Shown here: in pieces, positions 16,706 through 25,911 of the stretch
How positions within the stretch are numbered: position 1 is the stretch's first letter
Layout: each line of letters starts with the position of its first letter
Source: Caldilineaceae bacterium
Lineage (GTDB): Bacteria; Chloroflexota; Anaerolineae; Caldilineales; Caldilineaceae
DNA: 55,598 nucleotides
Assembly: GCA_019637645.1 (NCBI GenBank)
Contig: JAHBVH010000056.1
Location: forward strand, 1-55,598
Direction: 5' to 3'
Notes under the pieces: model-generated
What the model was told of the DNA's origin: nothing
The model's database searches: none
What the model saw: the letters and a program-made list of their open reading frames with translations, nothing else
Made by a program: the position numbers and the translations under genes

Positions 16706-18520
16706 ATGAGCATACCCATACTCCGCTATTATACGCTCTTACAGCAGTACCTCTGGCCCCAATGGCCGAGTCTCTTGGCTCTCAGCGTGCTCCTCTTGGC
16801 TGGCATTGGGTTGCAGCTTTTCCCACCCCAGTTGATGGGCCACTTTCTCGATCTTGCCACGGCGGGCGCGGCGTTGACAACATTAAGCCACGTGGCGCTT
16901 TGGATCATCGGGTTGGTGTTGACACAACAACTCTGTGCGGTTGGGGCGGCCTATGTGGGCGAAAATGTGGCGTGGACGGCCACCAATCAGTTGCGCTACC
17001 ACCTATTGGATCACTGTCTCCACCTGGATCTGACCTTTCACCATGAGCGTACCCCCGGCGAAATGATCGAGCGGATTGACAGTGATGTTACGCTGTTGGC
17101 TAATTTTTTCTCTCAAGTCGTAATTTTGATCGGCGGCAATGTTTTGCTGTTGCTAGGTGTGCTGATCCTGCTCTTTCAAACCGATGGGCGGATTGGGCTG
17201 ATAGGATTGCTGCTGGCGACAGTGTTGCTGCTCACCTTGAGCCGTTTGCGCAACTTGGGGATTCCCCACGCCGCCGCCCATCGCCAGAGCAATGCGGCCC
17301 TCTATGCCTATCTGGAGGAGCGCTTGGGCGGGCTGGAGGAAATCCGTGCCAATGGGGCCGTGGCCTATACGATGCACCGTTTCTATGGGCTGCTGCGCAC
17401 CGTCTTTCACAAGAGCCTGCGCGAGAACTGGATCGTGAGCATTCCCTTTGCCATGCTCATGATCCTGACCAGCATCAGGATCGTGAGCGTGTTGGCCCTC
17501 TGTGCTTCGCTCTACCGCGCCAACAGCATGACCATTGGCACGGTCTATCTGGTCTTTCACTATATGACGCTCCTGAGCACGCCGATCAATGCGTTGACCC
17601 GCCAGCTGGAAGAGATCCAGCGCGCGGGCGGCAGCCTTGTACGCTTGCAAGAACTCCAGGCGACACGCAACCGCTTGGCCGACGTGCTGCCCAGCTTCGC
17701 CCCTGCCAAGCTGGAAAAAGCGATGGTAACCGCGCCCGCCGCGCCCTGCACCCAACCGGCCCAGCGCCACGCCTTGGCGGTCACCTTTACTCATGTGAGC
17801 TTTGGCTATGGCGCTGGACCCACCGTGTTGCATGACATTCACTTCCACCTACCGGCAGGCACCAAGGTCGGGTTGCTCGGGCATACTGGTAGCGGCAAAA
17901 GTTCGTTGGTGCGCCTACTCCTTCGTCTCTATGATCCCACCCAAGGTCATATCAGCCTGGGTGACGCTGACGGTGTAGACTTGCGCCAGTTCCCCTTGGC
18001 TCAGGTGCGGGAACAGGTTGGGCTGGTGACGCAGCATGTAGAGCTATTCCAGGCGACGCTGCGCGAAAATGTAACCTTCTGGAATCCAGCCATCGCCGAT
18101 GCCCAGATCCATCAAGCCCTGGCGGAAGTGGGCTTGGCCGATTGGGTCGCCACGTTGCCCAAAGGCTTGGATACGATGCTCGCGGCTGGCGGGCGCAATC
18201 TATCGGCGGGCGAGGCACAAATGGTCGCGTTGGCCCGGCTCTTCCTGCGTAACCCTGGCTTGGTCATTTTAGATGAAGCCTCCGCTCGGCTCGATCCAAC
18301 CACCGAAGCGCGCCTTGCCGCGGCGATGACACGCCTCCTCGCGGGCCGGACAGCCATCATCATTGCCCATCGGTTGGCGACAGTGGAGCAGGTCGATGAG
18401 ATCTTGATCTTGGACCAAGGACGCCTGATCGAACAGGGGCCGCGTCTCTTGCTGGCCGAAAATCCTCAATCCCGCTTTGCCCAGCTGTTGCGCACGGGCC
18501 TCACGGAGGTATTGACATGA
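16706..18520 (+). CDS. ABC exporter subunit, catalytic-Glu half (second pair)
   Basis: This 604-residue fused permease-ATPase is a close relative in organisation of the protein at 1418-3151. About six membrane helices precede the ATPase domain, which has Walker A GHTGSGKSS with Lys398, a deviant signature LSAGE, Walker B VILDEASARLDP with Glu524, and H-loop IIAHR with His555. GGAG six bases upstream sets ATG 16706. It overlaps the next gene by ATGA. The deviant signature would face the Asp-type Walker B of that partner, so the consensus site is built from this Walker B and the partner's LSGGQ. Confidence 0.93.
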   Translation: MSIPILRYYTLLQQYLWPQWPSLLALSVLLLAGIGLQLFPPQLMGHFLDLATAGAALTTLSHVALWIIGLVLTQQLCAVGAAYVGENVAWTATNQLRYHLLDHCLHLDLTFHHERTPGEMIERIDSDVTLLANFFSQVVILIGGNVLLLLGVLILLFQTDGRIGLIGLLLATVLLLTLSRLRNLGIPHAAAHRQSNAALYAYLEERLGGLEEIRANGAVAYTMHRFYGLLRTVFHKSLRENWIVSIPFAMLMILTSIRIVSVLALCASLYRANSMTIGTVYLVFHYMTLLSTPINALTRQLEEIQRAGGSLVRLQELQATRNRLADVLPSFAPAKLEKAMVTAPAAPCTQPAQRHALAVTFTHVSFGYGAGPTVLHDIHFHLPAGTKVGLLGHTGSGKSSLVRLLLRLYDPTQGHISLGDADGVDLRQFPLAQVREQVGLVTQHVELFQATLRENVTFWNPAIADAQIHQALAEVGLADWVATLPKGLDTMLAAGGRNLSAGEAQMVALARLFLRNPGLVILDEASARLDPTTEARLAAAMTRLLAGRTAIIIAHRLATVEQVDEILILDQGRLIEQGPRLLLAENPQSRFAQLLRTGLTEVLT

Positions 18521-20238
18521 ACGCACCGACATCCATCGCGTGGCGTCCTTTCGGGCGCCTGCTCGGCTTTCAACCGTGGACCTATCTGTTAGTCCTGTTG
18601 ACCAAGCTCTGTTTTATTACGTTGTTGCCCCAAGCTAGTGGGCTGCTCACGCGTCAGTTTTTTGATCAATTGGCTGAATCGTCTGGGCAAGCCTGGGGCA
18701 GCCAACCGGTGCTTTGGTTGCTCGTGGGAATTGGTTTTGCCCGTGCGGTAGCCATTGTCGTCGATATGGTGGGGAACCGCCTCTTTCGCCATCCGCTTGG
18801 TGCCCTCCTTCGTAAGAATGTCCTTACCTATCTCTTGGCCCAACCTGCCGCCCAGGCGTTGACTTGCTCGCCAAGCGAAGCCGTGAGCCATCTCCGCGAC
18901 GATGTGACCATCATCGCCAATGCGCTATACATGACTTCTTTTTTCGTGGCACACCTCCTCTTTGCCCTGATCGCCGTCGGGGTGATGGTGCAGATTGATG
19001 GGGGGGTGACGGCCTTGGTCGTCGCGCCGTTATTTGGTGTTGTCGTTACGGCCAATCGCCTGCGCAAACGCATGGAGCAGCTTTTTCGAGCGAGCCGCAC
19101 CACGACCGACCAAATTACCAACTTTATCGGCGAGATCTTTGGCGCGGTGCAAGCGGTGCAGGTTGCCACCGCTGAACCTTTTGTGCTGGCTCGCTTTCAA
19201 CAGCTGAACGAACAACGGCGCCAGGCCATGGTGCGTACACGGCTGCTCAACACCTTGCTCGAAGCGGTGTTTCGGAATATCGCGACGCTGGGCATGGGGC
19301 TTACCCTGTTAGTGGCAGCGCAGGCCATCCAACAAAGACGCTTTACCGTCGGTGACTTTGTTCTCTTTGCTTTTTATTTAGAGACCCTTAAGGAAACCGT
19401 GCATATCATCGGCATGACCCTCACCGAATTACGCCAAGCGCAAGTCTCAATGGGGCGGTTGATCCAGCTTCTCCCTGCTTTGCCTGCAACGACTGCGGCA
19501 ACAACGCTGGTTACCCATGGCCCCGTCTACCAAATCGGCCCGCTGCCACCTGTCATGCAACCCGCTAAAACCGCGGCGGATCCTCTCACCCGCCTCGACG
19601 TGCAGCACCTTAGCTACACTTACCCAGGGAGTGAGCGCGGCATCCAGGATCTCTCCTTTACGCTGTGGCGTGGTTCCCTCACGGTGATCACCGGCGAAGT
19701 CGGGGCTGGCAAAACAACGGTACTCAAACTTTTATTAGGGCTGTTACCGGCCATGCGCGGCACGATTCTGTGGAATGGCGAACGTGTTCTGGACCCGGCG
19801 ATTTTCTTTGGGCCGCCACGCGCCGCGTATACGGCCCAAGTGCCGCGGCTCTTTAGCGATTCGCTGCTTGATAATCTCTTGCTTGGTTGGCCCACCACCA
19901 CGGCAACGCTGAACCAAGCGATCCAGACGGCGCGGTTGGAGCCGGATATTGCCCAGTTGGCGCAGGGGTTAGCCACCCAGGTCGGCCCCCGCGGGGTCAA
20001 ACTGTCGGGCGGGCAATTACAACGGGCAGCCACAGCGCGTATGTTGGTGCGTCAAGCCGAGCTACTCGTCGTTGATGATCTCTCCAGCGCCTTGGATGGG
20101 GAGACCGAGCGCGCCCTCTGGGATGGCCTTCTGCAACAGCGCGAGCATTATACCTTGTTGGCGGTCTCCCACCGCCCGACTATCTTGGCACGCGCCGATC
20201 AGGTGATCCACCTCCAGGCGGGTCGCCATCTAGCGTAG
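18517..20238 (+). CDS. ABC exporter subunit, degenerate-site half (second pair)
   Basis: This 573-residue partner repeats the plan of the protein at 3148-4899: transmembrane domain, linker, Walker A GEVGAGKTT with Lys399, canonical signature LSGGQ, Walker B LVVDDLSSALD with Asp521 in place of the catalytic Glu, and VSHR with His552. Even the Q-loop neighbourhood (FFGPPRAAYTAQVPRLFS) matches the other copy (FFTPPRVAYTPQKPRLFS). The conserved asymmetry between independent copies argues it is functional and not decay. Confidence 0.93.
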   Translation: MNAPTSIAWRPFGRLLGFQPWTYLLVLLTKLCFITLLPQASGLLTRQFFDQLAESSGQAWGSQPVLWLLVGIGFARAVAIVVDMVGNRLFRHPLGALLRKNVLTYLLAQPAAQALTCSPSEAVSHLRDDVTIIANALYMTSFFVAHLLFALIAVGVMVQIDGGVTALVVAPLFGVVVTANRLRKRMEQLFRASRTTTDQITNFIGEIFGAVQAVQVATAEPFVLARFQQLNEQRRQAMVRTRLLNTLLEAVFRNIATLGMGLTLLVAAQAIQQRRFTVGDFVLFAFYLETLKETVHIIGMTLTELRQAQVSMGRLIQLLPALPATTAATTLVTHGPVYQIGPLPPVMQPAKTAADPLTRLDVQHLSYTYPGSERGIQDLSFTLWRGSLTVITGEVGAGKTTVLKLLLGLLPAMRGTILWNGERVLDPAIFFGPPRAAYTAQVPRLFSDSLLDNLLLGWPTTTATLNQAIQTARLEPDIAQLAQGLATQVGPRGVKLSGGQLQRAATARMLVRQAELLVVDDLSSALDGETERALWDGLLQQREHYTLLAVSHRPTILARADQVIHLQAGRHLA

Positions 20239-20439
20239 TTGGCGCAATGGGCTACCTCTGTCAGCTTGCTGCTAGCGCCAGGTCAGCCCTTGGTCAGGCA
20301 AGGTGCGTATGTACGCGGTATGCTGGATGCAACCAAAATACGCAATATGCGTAGAGTGGTTGAAGGACGGAGGGTAATTGCGCTTGCGTCCGCCAAGAGA
20401 AAGGATTGGCGTTTACTGATGAAATACTTGGAGAATGAA

Positions 20440-20664
20440 ATGAGTCATGCTGGCAAAAATCCAGGCATCGCAGCGGTCTTGAGTGTGATTCTGCCGGGCT
20501 TGGGTCAAATTTACAATGGTCGTATTCTATGGGCGATCTTCTGGTTTGTCATCACCCCGGGCTTTTGGATCGGCACCGGTGGCATGTTGGGGTGGGTCTG
20601 TCACTTACTTTCCGCCTACCAAGCGTATCGCCAAGCCGAAAAATATAACTATCGTTATCGCTAA
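20440..20664 (+). CDS. Small membrane protein, PGLGQIYNG type
   Basis: This 74-residue protein has two hydrophobic segments. ILPGLGQIYNGR followed by an aromatic helix is the pattern of small TM2-like or related integral membrane proteins, whose function is not known. A ribosome binding site (GGAG, six bases away) selects ATG 20440; the reading frame is open further upstream but without support. Confidence 0.7.
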   Translation: MSHAGKNPGIAAVLSVILPGLGQIYNGRILWAIFWFVITPGFWIGTGGMLGWVCHLLSAYQAYRQAEKYNYRYR

Positions 20665-20666
20665 AT

Positions 20667-20695
20667 TTGCTTGGTGTTGTAACCGGCACTATAAT
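20667..20695 (+). promoter_or_regulatory. Sigma-70 type promoter
   Basis: TTGCTT (20667-20672), a 17-base spacer and TATAAT (20690-20695). No gene follows until 21138, but two terminator-like hairpins do. Confidence 0.55.
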
Positions 20696-20860
20696 CCTGA
20701 CTTAGGTAAGTCACTTGGCTTACCAATAGTGTTATATGCTGGAAATATTCTGACATGAGTTTAGTCGCCTGGCATGTTACCCTTCACAAAAATGGGTACC
20801 CTTTGACCAAGGGAGAAGTGTGCCTAGCGCTCTAGAGCAAATGTTCGTTCTTGCTGTTTT

Positions 20861-20895
20861 GCCGTGGCACCTTCTGCTGTGTCCACGGCTTTTTT
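20861..20895 (+). terminator. Intrinsic terminator 1 of tandem pair
   Basis: A seven-base-pair stem GCCGTGG/CCACGGC with a 15-base loop and TTTTTT. A second, similar structure lies 83 bases downstream. Confidence 0.65.
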
Positions 20896-20943
20896 GATCC
20901 TCGCTTTCGCCCCTGCTTGTGCTGTAAAAGGTGGATTCTCATC

Positions 20944-20975
20944 GCCGTGGGCATTGGCTGTGCTCACGGCTTTTT
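20944..20975 (+). terminator. Intrinsic terminator 2 of tandem pair
   Basis: A six-base-pair stem GCCGTG/CACGGC followed by TTTTT. The stem sequence repeats that of the terminator at 20861-20895, which suggests a local duplication. Confidence 0.6.
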
Positions 20976-21137
20976 CTTATTGGCTAAGGCCAATCACCAA
21001 TCCGAGGAAAATGAACATGATACTGCATGCTTTATGCTTCCCGTCCCCTCCCTTTGGCGGACGTCGTCGGCTTTTGCTTTACCCAACGCCGCACGCCTAT
21101 CCCTGTGACAGGCGGCAACGGACGAGAGGAATTTCTG

Positions 21138-21938
21138 ATGCGGATCACCAGTCTGCAAAATGCGCGTATCAAAGAAGTTGTTAAACTACACGAGCACAAA
21201 CAACGGCGACGCCAAGCCAAGTTTCTGATCGAAGGCTATCGTACCTTGCACTACGCGGTAGCACAAGCGTATCCGCTCGCGGAGCTTTATATCTGTCCGG
21301 CGCTCTTCTTGGGCAACAATGAGGGGAAGTTGATTCAACAGATTGCTGCTACTGGCGTGCCAGTATTCGAGGTCACCGTAGAACTGTTTCAAAAGTTGAG
21401 CTTTCGGCCCCGCCGCGAAGGGCTCTTGGCGGTTGCGCCGCAACGTCAGCACGCGCTGGCGAATCACCTGGTCGGTCACCATGACTTTTACGTAGTGGCC
21501 GAGGCCATCGAAAAGCCGGGCAATCTGGGGACCATTTTACGCTCCGCCGATGGGGCTGGTGCCACTGGTGTGATTGTCTGTGATCCATACACCGATGTCT
21601 GGCATCCCGAAGTGCTTTACGGCAGCGTCGGTGCTTTCTTTACCGTGCCGATCTTCACCTGTACAACCAGCGAAGCGATTACCTGGTGCCGCCGCTGGAA
21701 TGTGCAGATGTTGGCCGCCACGCCCCACGCCGATCAACTCTATACGACCGTTGATATGCATAAGGCGTTGGCGCTCGTGGTCGGCACCGAGCAATATGGG
21801 CTAAGCCCCGCTTGGCTAGCGGCTGCGGATGAACAGATCGGCTTGCCCATGTTGGGGACCGCCAACTCGCTCAATGTGGCGATGGCGGCCACGGTATTGA
21901 TGTATGAAGTGGTGCGGCAACGCATGGGGAAAGGATGA
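21138..21938 (+). CDS. TrmH/SpoU-family RNA 2'-O-methyltransferase
   Basis: This 266-residue protein has an N-terminal substrate-binding domain (starts MRITSLQNARIKEVVKL, then FLIEGYRTLHYA) and a C-terminal SpoU methyltransferase domain with trefoil-knot motifs: EAIEKPGNLGTILRSADG, LVVGTEQYGLS and LPMLGTANSLNVAMA. Family members methylate ribose 2'-OH groups in rRNA or tRNA using S-adenosylmethionine; the target nucleotide is not predictable. AGAGGA upstream supports ATG 21138. Longer in-frame starts lack a ribosome binding site. Confidence 0.93.
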   Translation: MRITSLQNARIKEVVKLHEHKQRRRQAKFLIEGYRTLHYAVAQAYPLAELYICPALFLGNNEGKLIQQIAATGVPVFEVTVELFQKLSFRPRREGLLAVAPQRQHALANHLVGHHDFYVVAEAIEKPGNLGTILRSADGAGATGVIVCDPYTDVWHPEVLYGSVGAFFTVPIFTCTTSEAITWCRRWNVQMLAATPHADQLYTTVDMHKALALVVGTEQYGLSPAWLAAADEQIGLPMLGTANSLNVAMAATVLMYEVVRQRMGKG

Positions 21939-21978
21939 ACTGGCTTGTCACCAATAGAAGTTACGCAGTAGTGCCAAC

Positions 21979-22011
21979 AGACTTGACCGGTTTCCAAAAC
22001 CGGTCAAGTCT
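21979..22011. repeat. 15-bp-arm palindrome between convergent genes
   Basis: AGACTTGACCGGTTT (21979-21993) is the exact reverse complement of 21997-22011, with a three-base loop. It lies between the stop codons of the methyltransferase gene (21938) and nagA (22010), and could terminate both. It belongs to the GGTTT..AAACC-cored group of palindromes. Confidence 0.8.
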
Positions 22012-23266
22012 ATGCGGCGGGGTGACGTACTCTGGCTCGATCGCGTAGGTAGACCAGTTGACCACCAACCACGGTGGCTACTACCTGTAACGCGTCGTCG
22101 AGTAACACCAGATCGGCTTGATAGCCTGGCGCGAGCGCGCCCAGTTGATGAGCCAGCCCCAAGGTGCGCGCTGGCGTGCGGCTGCTGGCGGGCCATGCTT
22201 CGGCGAGCGAGAGCCCCGTGGCCGCCATAAAGTTGGCGAGGGCCTGTTCCATGGTGAGGATGCTGCCCGCCAGGGTACCATCTGCTAGGCGGCAACTGCC
22301 ATCACGGACGGTGACTGGTTGCCCGCCGAGATCATATTCCCCAGCGGGCAGACCTGCCGCGCGCATGGCATCGGTAATCAACACCGTGTGCGCCACCCCT
22401 TTGCAGCGCGCTAGCACTTTCATCGCCGCCGGGTGGACATGGATATTATCGGCGATGAGTTGGGCATCAATGGTATCGAGCGCCAGGGTGGCCCCCAGCA
22501 CGCCTGGGTTGCGGTGATGCAACCCACTCATGGCGTTATAGGTGTGGGTGGCTTGCGTTATGCCAAGTTCTGCCGCGCGGACACAGATCGCGTACGTCGC
22601 GTTGGTGTGACCCCAAACCGCCACCACTTGATGCTGGATCGCGGCCGCGATCAGGTCATCCGCACCAGGCATTTCGGGGGCCAAGGTGATCATGCGGATT
22701 GGGCCAGCCGCGCGGAGTTCGGCAAATTCCTCAAGATCGGGCGGGCGGATATAGTTGGCCGGTTGGGCACCCGGGAAGGTCGGGCTGATGTAGGGGCCTT
22801 CGACATGGACGCCCAACAGCCGTGCTCCGGTGGCCGTGGTGGGTTGCCACGCCTCAACCGCGGCCACCGCTTGCAAAATCGCCGCGTGGGGGGCTGTCAT
22901 GGTTGTGGCGAGAAAGGCGGTGACGCCATGTTGGGCAAAAAATTGGGCCATGGCTGCCAGGGCCGCAGGGTCGGCATCCATGGTATCATAACCCGCCCCG
23001 CCGTGGACATGCAGATCAATAAAGCCGGGCAAGACAAAACAGTCGGTGGCATCGAGCAGCGTCGTCGTTTCGGCTGCTGTGGGCATCGTCACCGTGGGCA
23101 TCGTCACCGTGGGCACAGTGACCGCACGGATCTGCTCGCCTTGGATCAAAATATCCCCCAAGGCAAAAGAGGGTGTAGCACCACCCGTCTGTGGTAAAAA
23201 TTCACTGGGCAGCAACCCATGCGCGATCGCAAGGGCGGAATGGATAGCGTGATTAGGCATAGGCAA
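22010..23266 (-). CDS. nagA: N-acetylglucosamine-6-phosphate deacetylase
   Basis: This 418-residue enzyme of the amidohydrolase superfamily removes acetate from GlcNAc-6-phosphate in amino-sugar recycling. Family motifs are clear: [10 protein letters not shown] (metal-binding HxH), HVEGPYISP (metal-binding Glu), WGHTNATY and [13 protein letters not shown] (histidines), VLITDAM (catalytic Asp) and [11 protein letters not shown]. Near residue 50 a 15-bp tandem repeat encodes TVTMP repeats. No nagB is nearby. Its start overlaps the end of the nnrE-like gene by 14 bp, so the two are co-transcribed; ATG 23260 is an alternative start. Confidence 0.95.
   Translation of the reverse strand: MPMPNHAIHSALAIAHGLLPSEFLPQTGGATPSFALGDILIQGEQIRAVTVPTVTMPTVTMPTAAETTTLLDATDCFVLPGFIDLHVHGGAGYDTMDADPAALAAMAQFFAQHGVTAFLATTMTAPHAAILQAVAAVEAWQPTTATGARLLGVHVEGPYISPTFPGAQPANYIRPPDLEEFAELRAAGPIRMITLAPEMPGADDLIAAAIQHQVVAVWGHTNATYAICVRAAELGITQATHTYNAMSGLHHRNPGVLGATLALDTIDAQLIADNIHVHPAAMKVLARCKGVAHTVLITDAMRAAGLPAGEYDLGGQPVTVRDGSCRLADGTLAGSILTMEQALANFMAATGLSLAEAWPASSRTPARTLGLAHQLGALAPGYQADLVLLDDALQVVATVVGGQLVYLRDRARVRHPAA
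23081..23124. repeat. 15-bp tandem repeat inside nagA
   Basis: GGGCATCGTCACCGT occurs at 23081-23095 and 23096-23110, followed by a diverged third copy. It encodes a TVTMP repeat on the nagA strand, in a poorly conserved loop before the catalytic barrel. The unit length is a multiple of three, so copy-number change would keep the frame. Confidence 0.85.
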
Positions 23267-24017
23267 CGGCTATACTTTCTTCGGTAACGACGATGGGCAA
23301 AAAGGTGTCTTGGGCAAAGAGCAGCGGGACAGTCAAGCCCAAGTCCGCATACAAAGTTGGCGGCACCCCAATGTCCGCCAGATAGAGCGCACCACAGGCG
23401 GCTTGAGCGGTGACAAGCCCCGGTTTGGGTAAAGCCAAAGTCAAAGTTGCTGTTGCCTGGATATGGGGTGTTAACAAGGCACCGGTAGTGGCATCGACGC
23501 CGCTGGGTACGTCCAGGCTCAGGATCGCCGCTCGGCTGCTATTCGCCAGCTGAATGAGATCGCGGGCCTTCCCATGGGGCGCTTGCTGCAAGCCCGTGCC
23601 GATCAACGCATCGATCACCAGATCGGTGGGCGGCAATTCCCAGCCTTCCTCGGCCCAGGCGAGCGGCGCACCCATGGCCTGCACGGTAGCCACTTGCTGA
23701 GCGGGGATGCCTTGATAGGTGTCATCGGGGTGGGTCAAGACGATCTGCACCCAAGCGCCCCAATTGATCAGGTGGCGGGCCGCGACCAAGCCACATGCCC
23801 CTTTGTGACCACGGCCAGCGAGTATCACAATCGGTCGATCTATGATATCATGGTCGAGGAGATGCTTGGCAAAGGCGGCACAATTCCACCCGGCATATTC
23901 GATTTGCTGCAGCAACTCAATCTGATAGACCGCGGTCATCAATTGCGCCATATCGCGCATCTGCGCGGTCGATAGGAGTGGTAGTGCGGTTGGCACAGCA
24001 TCCATTCTCTTGTTCAA
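23253..24017 (-). CDS. NAD(P)H-hydrate epimerase-like protein (YjeF N-domain)
   Basis: This 254-residue protein has the YjeF N-terminal Rossmann-like fold: [14 protein letters not shown] at the N-terminus, [12 protein letters not shown] with the conserved Asp, and [17 protein letters not shown](P)H-hydrate epimerases repair damaged cofactor. However the loop that usually reads GPGNNGGDG is GRGHKGACG here, which removes the Asn pair and the Asp. The ADP/ATP-dependent dehydratase domain often fused C-terminally is absent. The exact activity is therefore uncertain. TTG 24017 and ATG 24005 are both possible starts. It overlaps nagA. Confidence 0.8.
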   Translation of the reverse strand: MNKRMDAVPTALPLLSTAQMRDMAQLMTAVYQIELLQQIEYAGWNCAAFAKHLLDHDIIDRPIVILAGRGHKGACGLVAARHLINWGAWVQIVLTHPDDTYQGIPAQQVATVQAMGAPLAWAEEGWELPPTDLVIDALIGTGLQQAPHGKARDLIQLANSSRAAILSLDVPSGVDATTGALLTPHIQATATLTLALPKPGLVTAQAACGALYLADIGVPPTLYADLGLTVPLLFAQDTFLPIVVTEESIAVAYA

Positions 24018-24359
24018 AAGCCATTCCTCTTGGATTCGTACGGATACGCCATCCCATAACGGGCAGCCCTGTTGGCAGAATAACCGAATCGAAACGAGAG
24101 CGCAACTCTTGTGTTATTGAATTGTAACTCTAGCTTGCTAAAATCCAAATCACCTTTCACACGTGCTATTTCCGAGAAACGAAATTGCTTGTTTTGGCTC
24201 ATCTGGGCAAAGTATGAGTTGGCATCCATCTTCCTCTGGCACAAGCGATGAAACTCACCTTTTCGGTTGATGAGCGTTTTGTCTTTTCGTCGGAATTCCT
24301 CTTGGTTTCCTGCGGATGGTCGGCGCGATTGCGATCGCGCCAGAGTAAGGATGGTAGAT
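24018..24359. other. Divergent intergenic region before the PHA operon
   Basis: No gene is supported here. Just upstream of the phasin-like gene a perfect hairpin, GGCGCGAT (24322-24329) with ATCGCGCC (24334-24341), contains the octamer GCGATCGC. It lies four bases before the ribosome binding site and could affect expression of the operon. Confidence 0.5.
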
Positions 24360-24836
24360 ATGGACTGGACACAACAGATGGAAGAGATGGGGAAGCAGTG
24401 GGCCGATATGCAGAAAAAGCTATGGCTGGGGTGGAGTGACGCTGCTCAACAGGCGACGGCCACGGCCCAAAGCAAGGCCATGTGGCAGCAACTGCTCGAC
24501 ACTTGGAAAAATGTGGTCTATCGGACATTGGAGATGCAAGTGGAGAGCGCCCGGCTTTGGTCAGAGAGTGTAACGGCACGGGAGAATGGCGAGCAGGCTG
24601 TCCAGTGGGCGCAACAATTCTATCAGATGACCAAACAATCTAGCGCGGTACAAAAGCAGCTGTGGGATGGGTGGTTTCAGATGATGGAAAAGCTGGATCC
24701 CCGCCAAGTCCAAACGATGATGGACATGAGCAACCAGCCTGTCAACTTTTGGAAAGAAATGTCCCAACAGACGCTCAACATGCAGCAAGAATGGTTGAAG
24801 AATTGGACGGCCTGGCCGCCGAGCAAGGGCAGGTAG
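24360..24836 (+). CDS. Phasin-like PHA granule protein
   Basis: This 158-residue, helical, Trp/Gln/Met-rich protein has no signal peptide (MDWTQQMEEMGKQWADMQKK at the start). It lies four bases before phaE in a PHA synthesis operon. Amphipathic helices with repeated W and Q residues fit a phasin, a surface protein of PHA granules, and its composition resembles the N-terminal part of PhaE next door. I infer the role from context and composition, not from a recognised signature. AAGGA upstream supports ATG 24360. Confidence 0.65.
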   Translation: MDWTQQMEEMGKQWADMQKKLWLGWSDAAQQATATAQSKAMWQQLLDTWKNVVYRTLEMQVESARLWSESVTARENGEQAVQWAQQFYQMTKQSSAVQKQLWDGWFQMMEKLDPRQVQTMMDMSNQPVNFWKEMSQQTLNMQQEWLKNWTAWPPSKGR

Positions 24837-24840
24837 GCCA

Positions 24841-25911
24841 ATGCCACCAACGCAACAAGAGAATTTTTGGCAGCGCGCGGCTTTTCAGCCATGGCAAGCG
24901 TTCTACCAACCGGCGATGCCCCCAGCCGCACAACAAGCCATGGGCCACTTTTTCAACAGCCAACAACAAGGCGAACAGCTGCTTCAACTAGTCAGCGAAG
25001 CTTGGCAGGCCATCCTCACCAATGCAACCTCACCCGCGGAATGGCAACGCGCCCTCGCCACTTTTACCGACCAGTGGCGCGCCCAACTCCTAACCGTGAT
25101 GGATAGCGGCAAGCTGCTTGAAAACCAGACAGAACTTTGGCGGCTTTATGGCGAACGCGCGCAAAAGCTGGTCCAACCTTGGTTGACGGCGTGGGGCCAG
25201 ACCATGGGGATGCTAGACCCATTGGGTGGGCCAGGTGCTGCCAGCGCTGCGGGCGAATTTTTCCAATCCTACCAGGCCGCGTTTGACCAGACGTGGGGAC
25301 GCGCGTTCACTGCCCCCAGTTTGGGCTTCTGGCGCGCGTTGCAGGAAAAGCTTCATCAAGGCTTTACCCTGTGGGTCGCCAACCAACAGGCCATGTTGAC
25401 CTATCATCTGCTTGTCGGCCAGACGTGGATCGATGCCTTTCAAGCCTTGATGCAGAAGTTAATGACCATGGCCCAAGCGGGCGAAAGCTTCCGCGATCAA
25501 CGGCATCTGCTGCGTCTCTGGATCGAGGTCGCCGACGAAATCTTTCTTGCCCGCTTTCATTCTGATGACTATGCCAAGGTCCAAAGTGCCTATATCAACA
25601 GCAGTATGGCTTGGCGTCGTCACCAGCAAACGTTGATGGAGCTTTGGCTGCGCGCCCAAGATCTGCCCACGCGCGGCGATTTGGAGGAAGCCCATCGTCA
25701 GATCTATGAATTGCGGAAAGAGGTCAAGGGGCTCAAAAAGGCCATGGCTAACAGCCAAACAGCGCTGGTTGCGCCCCAAGCGACGCAACGCACGCCAAGC
25801 AAGGGCCGCGCCAGCGCCAAGCCACGCGCTGCCACCAAGGCCGCAGCTACAGTTGCCTCGGCGCACACGAACCCAGTCGCGCCGACGCTTGGCACACAGG
25901 GAGCGGCCTAA
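24841..25911 (+). CDS. phaE: Class III PHA synthase subunit PhaE
   Basis: This 356-residue helical protein is the non-catalytic partner of class III PHA synthase. The C-terminal part shows the PhaE pattern (LPTRGDLEEAHRQIYELRKE near residue 280), followed by an Ala/Lys/Thr-rich tail of about 55 residues that may bind DNA or be disordered. The central region has many Trp and Gln residues. Its stop codon overlaps the phaC start (TAATG), as expected for subunits made in fixed ratio. Confidence 0.9.
   Translation: MPPTQQENFWQRAAFQPWQAFYQPAMPPAAQQAMGHFFNSQQQGEQLLQLVSEAWQAILTNATSPAEWQRALATFTDQWRAQLLTVMDSGKLLENQTELWRLYGERAQKLVQPWLTAWGQTMGMLDPLGGPGAASAAGEFFQSYQAAFDQTWGRAFTAPSLGFWRALQEKLHQGFTLWVANQQAMLTYHLLVGQTWIDAFQALMQKLMTMAQAGESFRDQRHLLRLWIEVADEIFLARFHSDDYAKVQSAYINSSMAWRRHQQTLMELWLRAQDLPTRGDLEEAHRQIYELRKEVKGLKKAMANSQTALVAPQATQRTPSKGRASAKPRAATKAAATVASAHTNPVAPTLGTQGAA

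Larger units (their letters stand above)
20702..20975 (+). ncRNA. Candidate small RNA or attenuated leader
   Basis: A promoter at 20667-20695 is followed by a hairpin (GGTAAG...CTTACC near 20704-20723) and two tandem terminators. The first is GCCGTGG (20861-20867) with CCACGGC (20883-20889) plus six T. The second is GCCGTG (20944-20949) with CACGGC (20965-20970) plus five T. The expected RNA would be about 190-270 bases. Either it is a free small RNA or the leader of the methyltransferase gene at 21138. No known RNA family was recognised. Confidence 0.4.

Noticed and set aside
20851..21184. Short frames over the tandem terminators at 20.86-20.98 kb
   Set aside because: They cross two intrinsic terminators, have no ribosome binding site and no conserved pattern.
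22433..23197. 254-codon plus-strand frame inside nagA
   Set aside because: It is antisense to conserved nagA motifs and encodes a low-complexity Gly/Arg/His-rich product.
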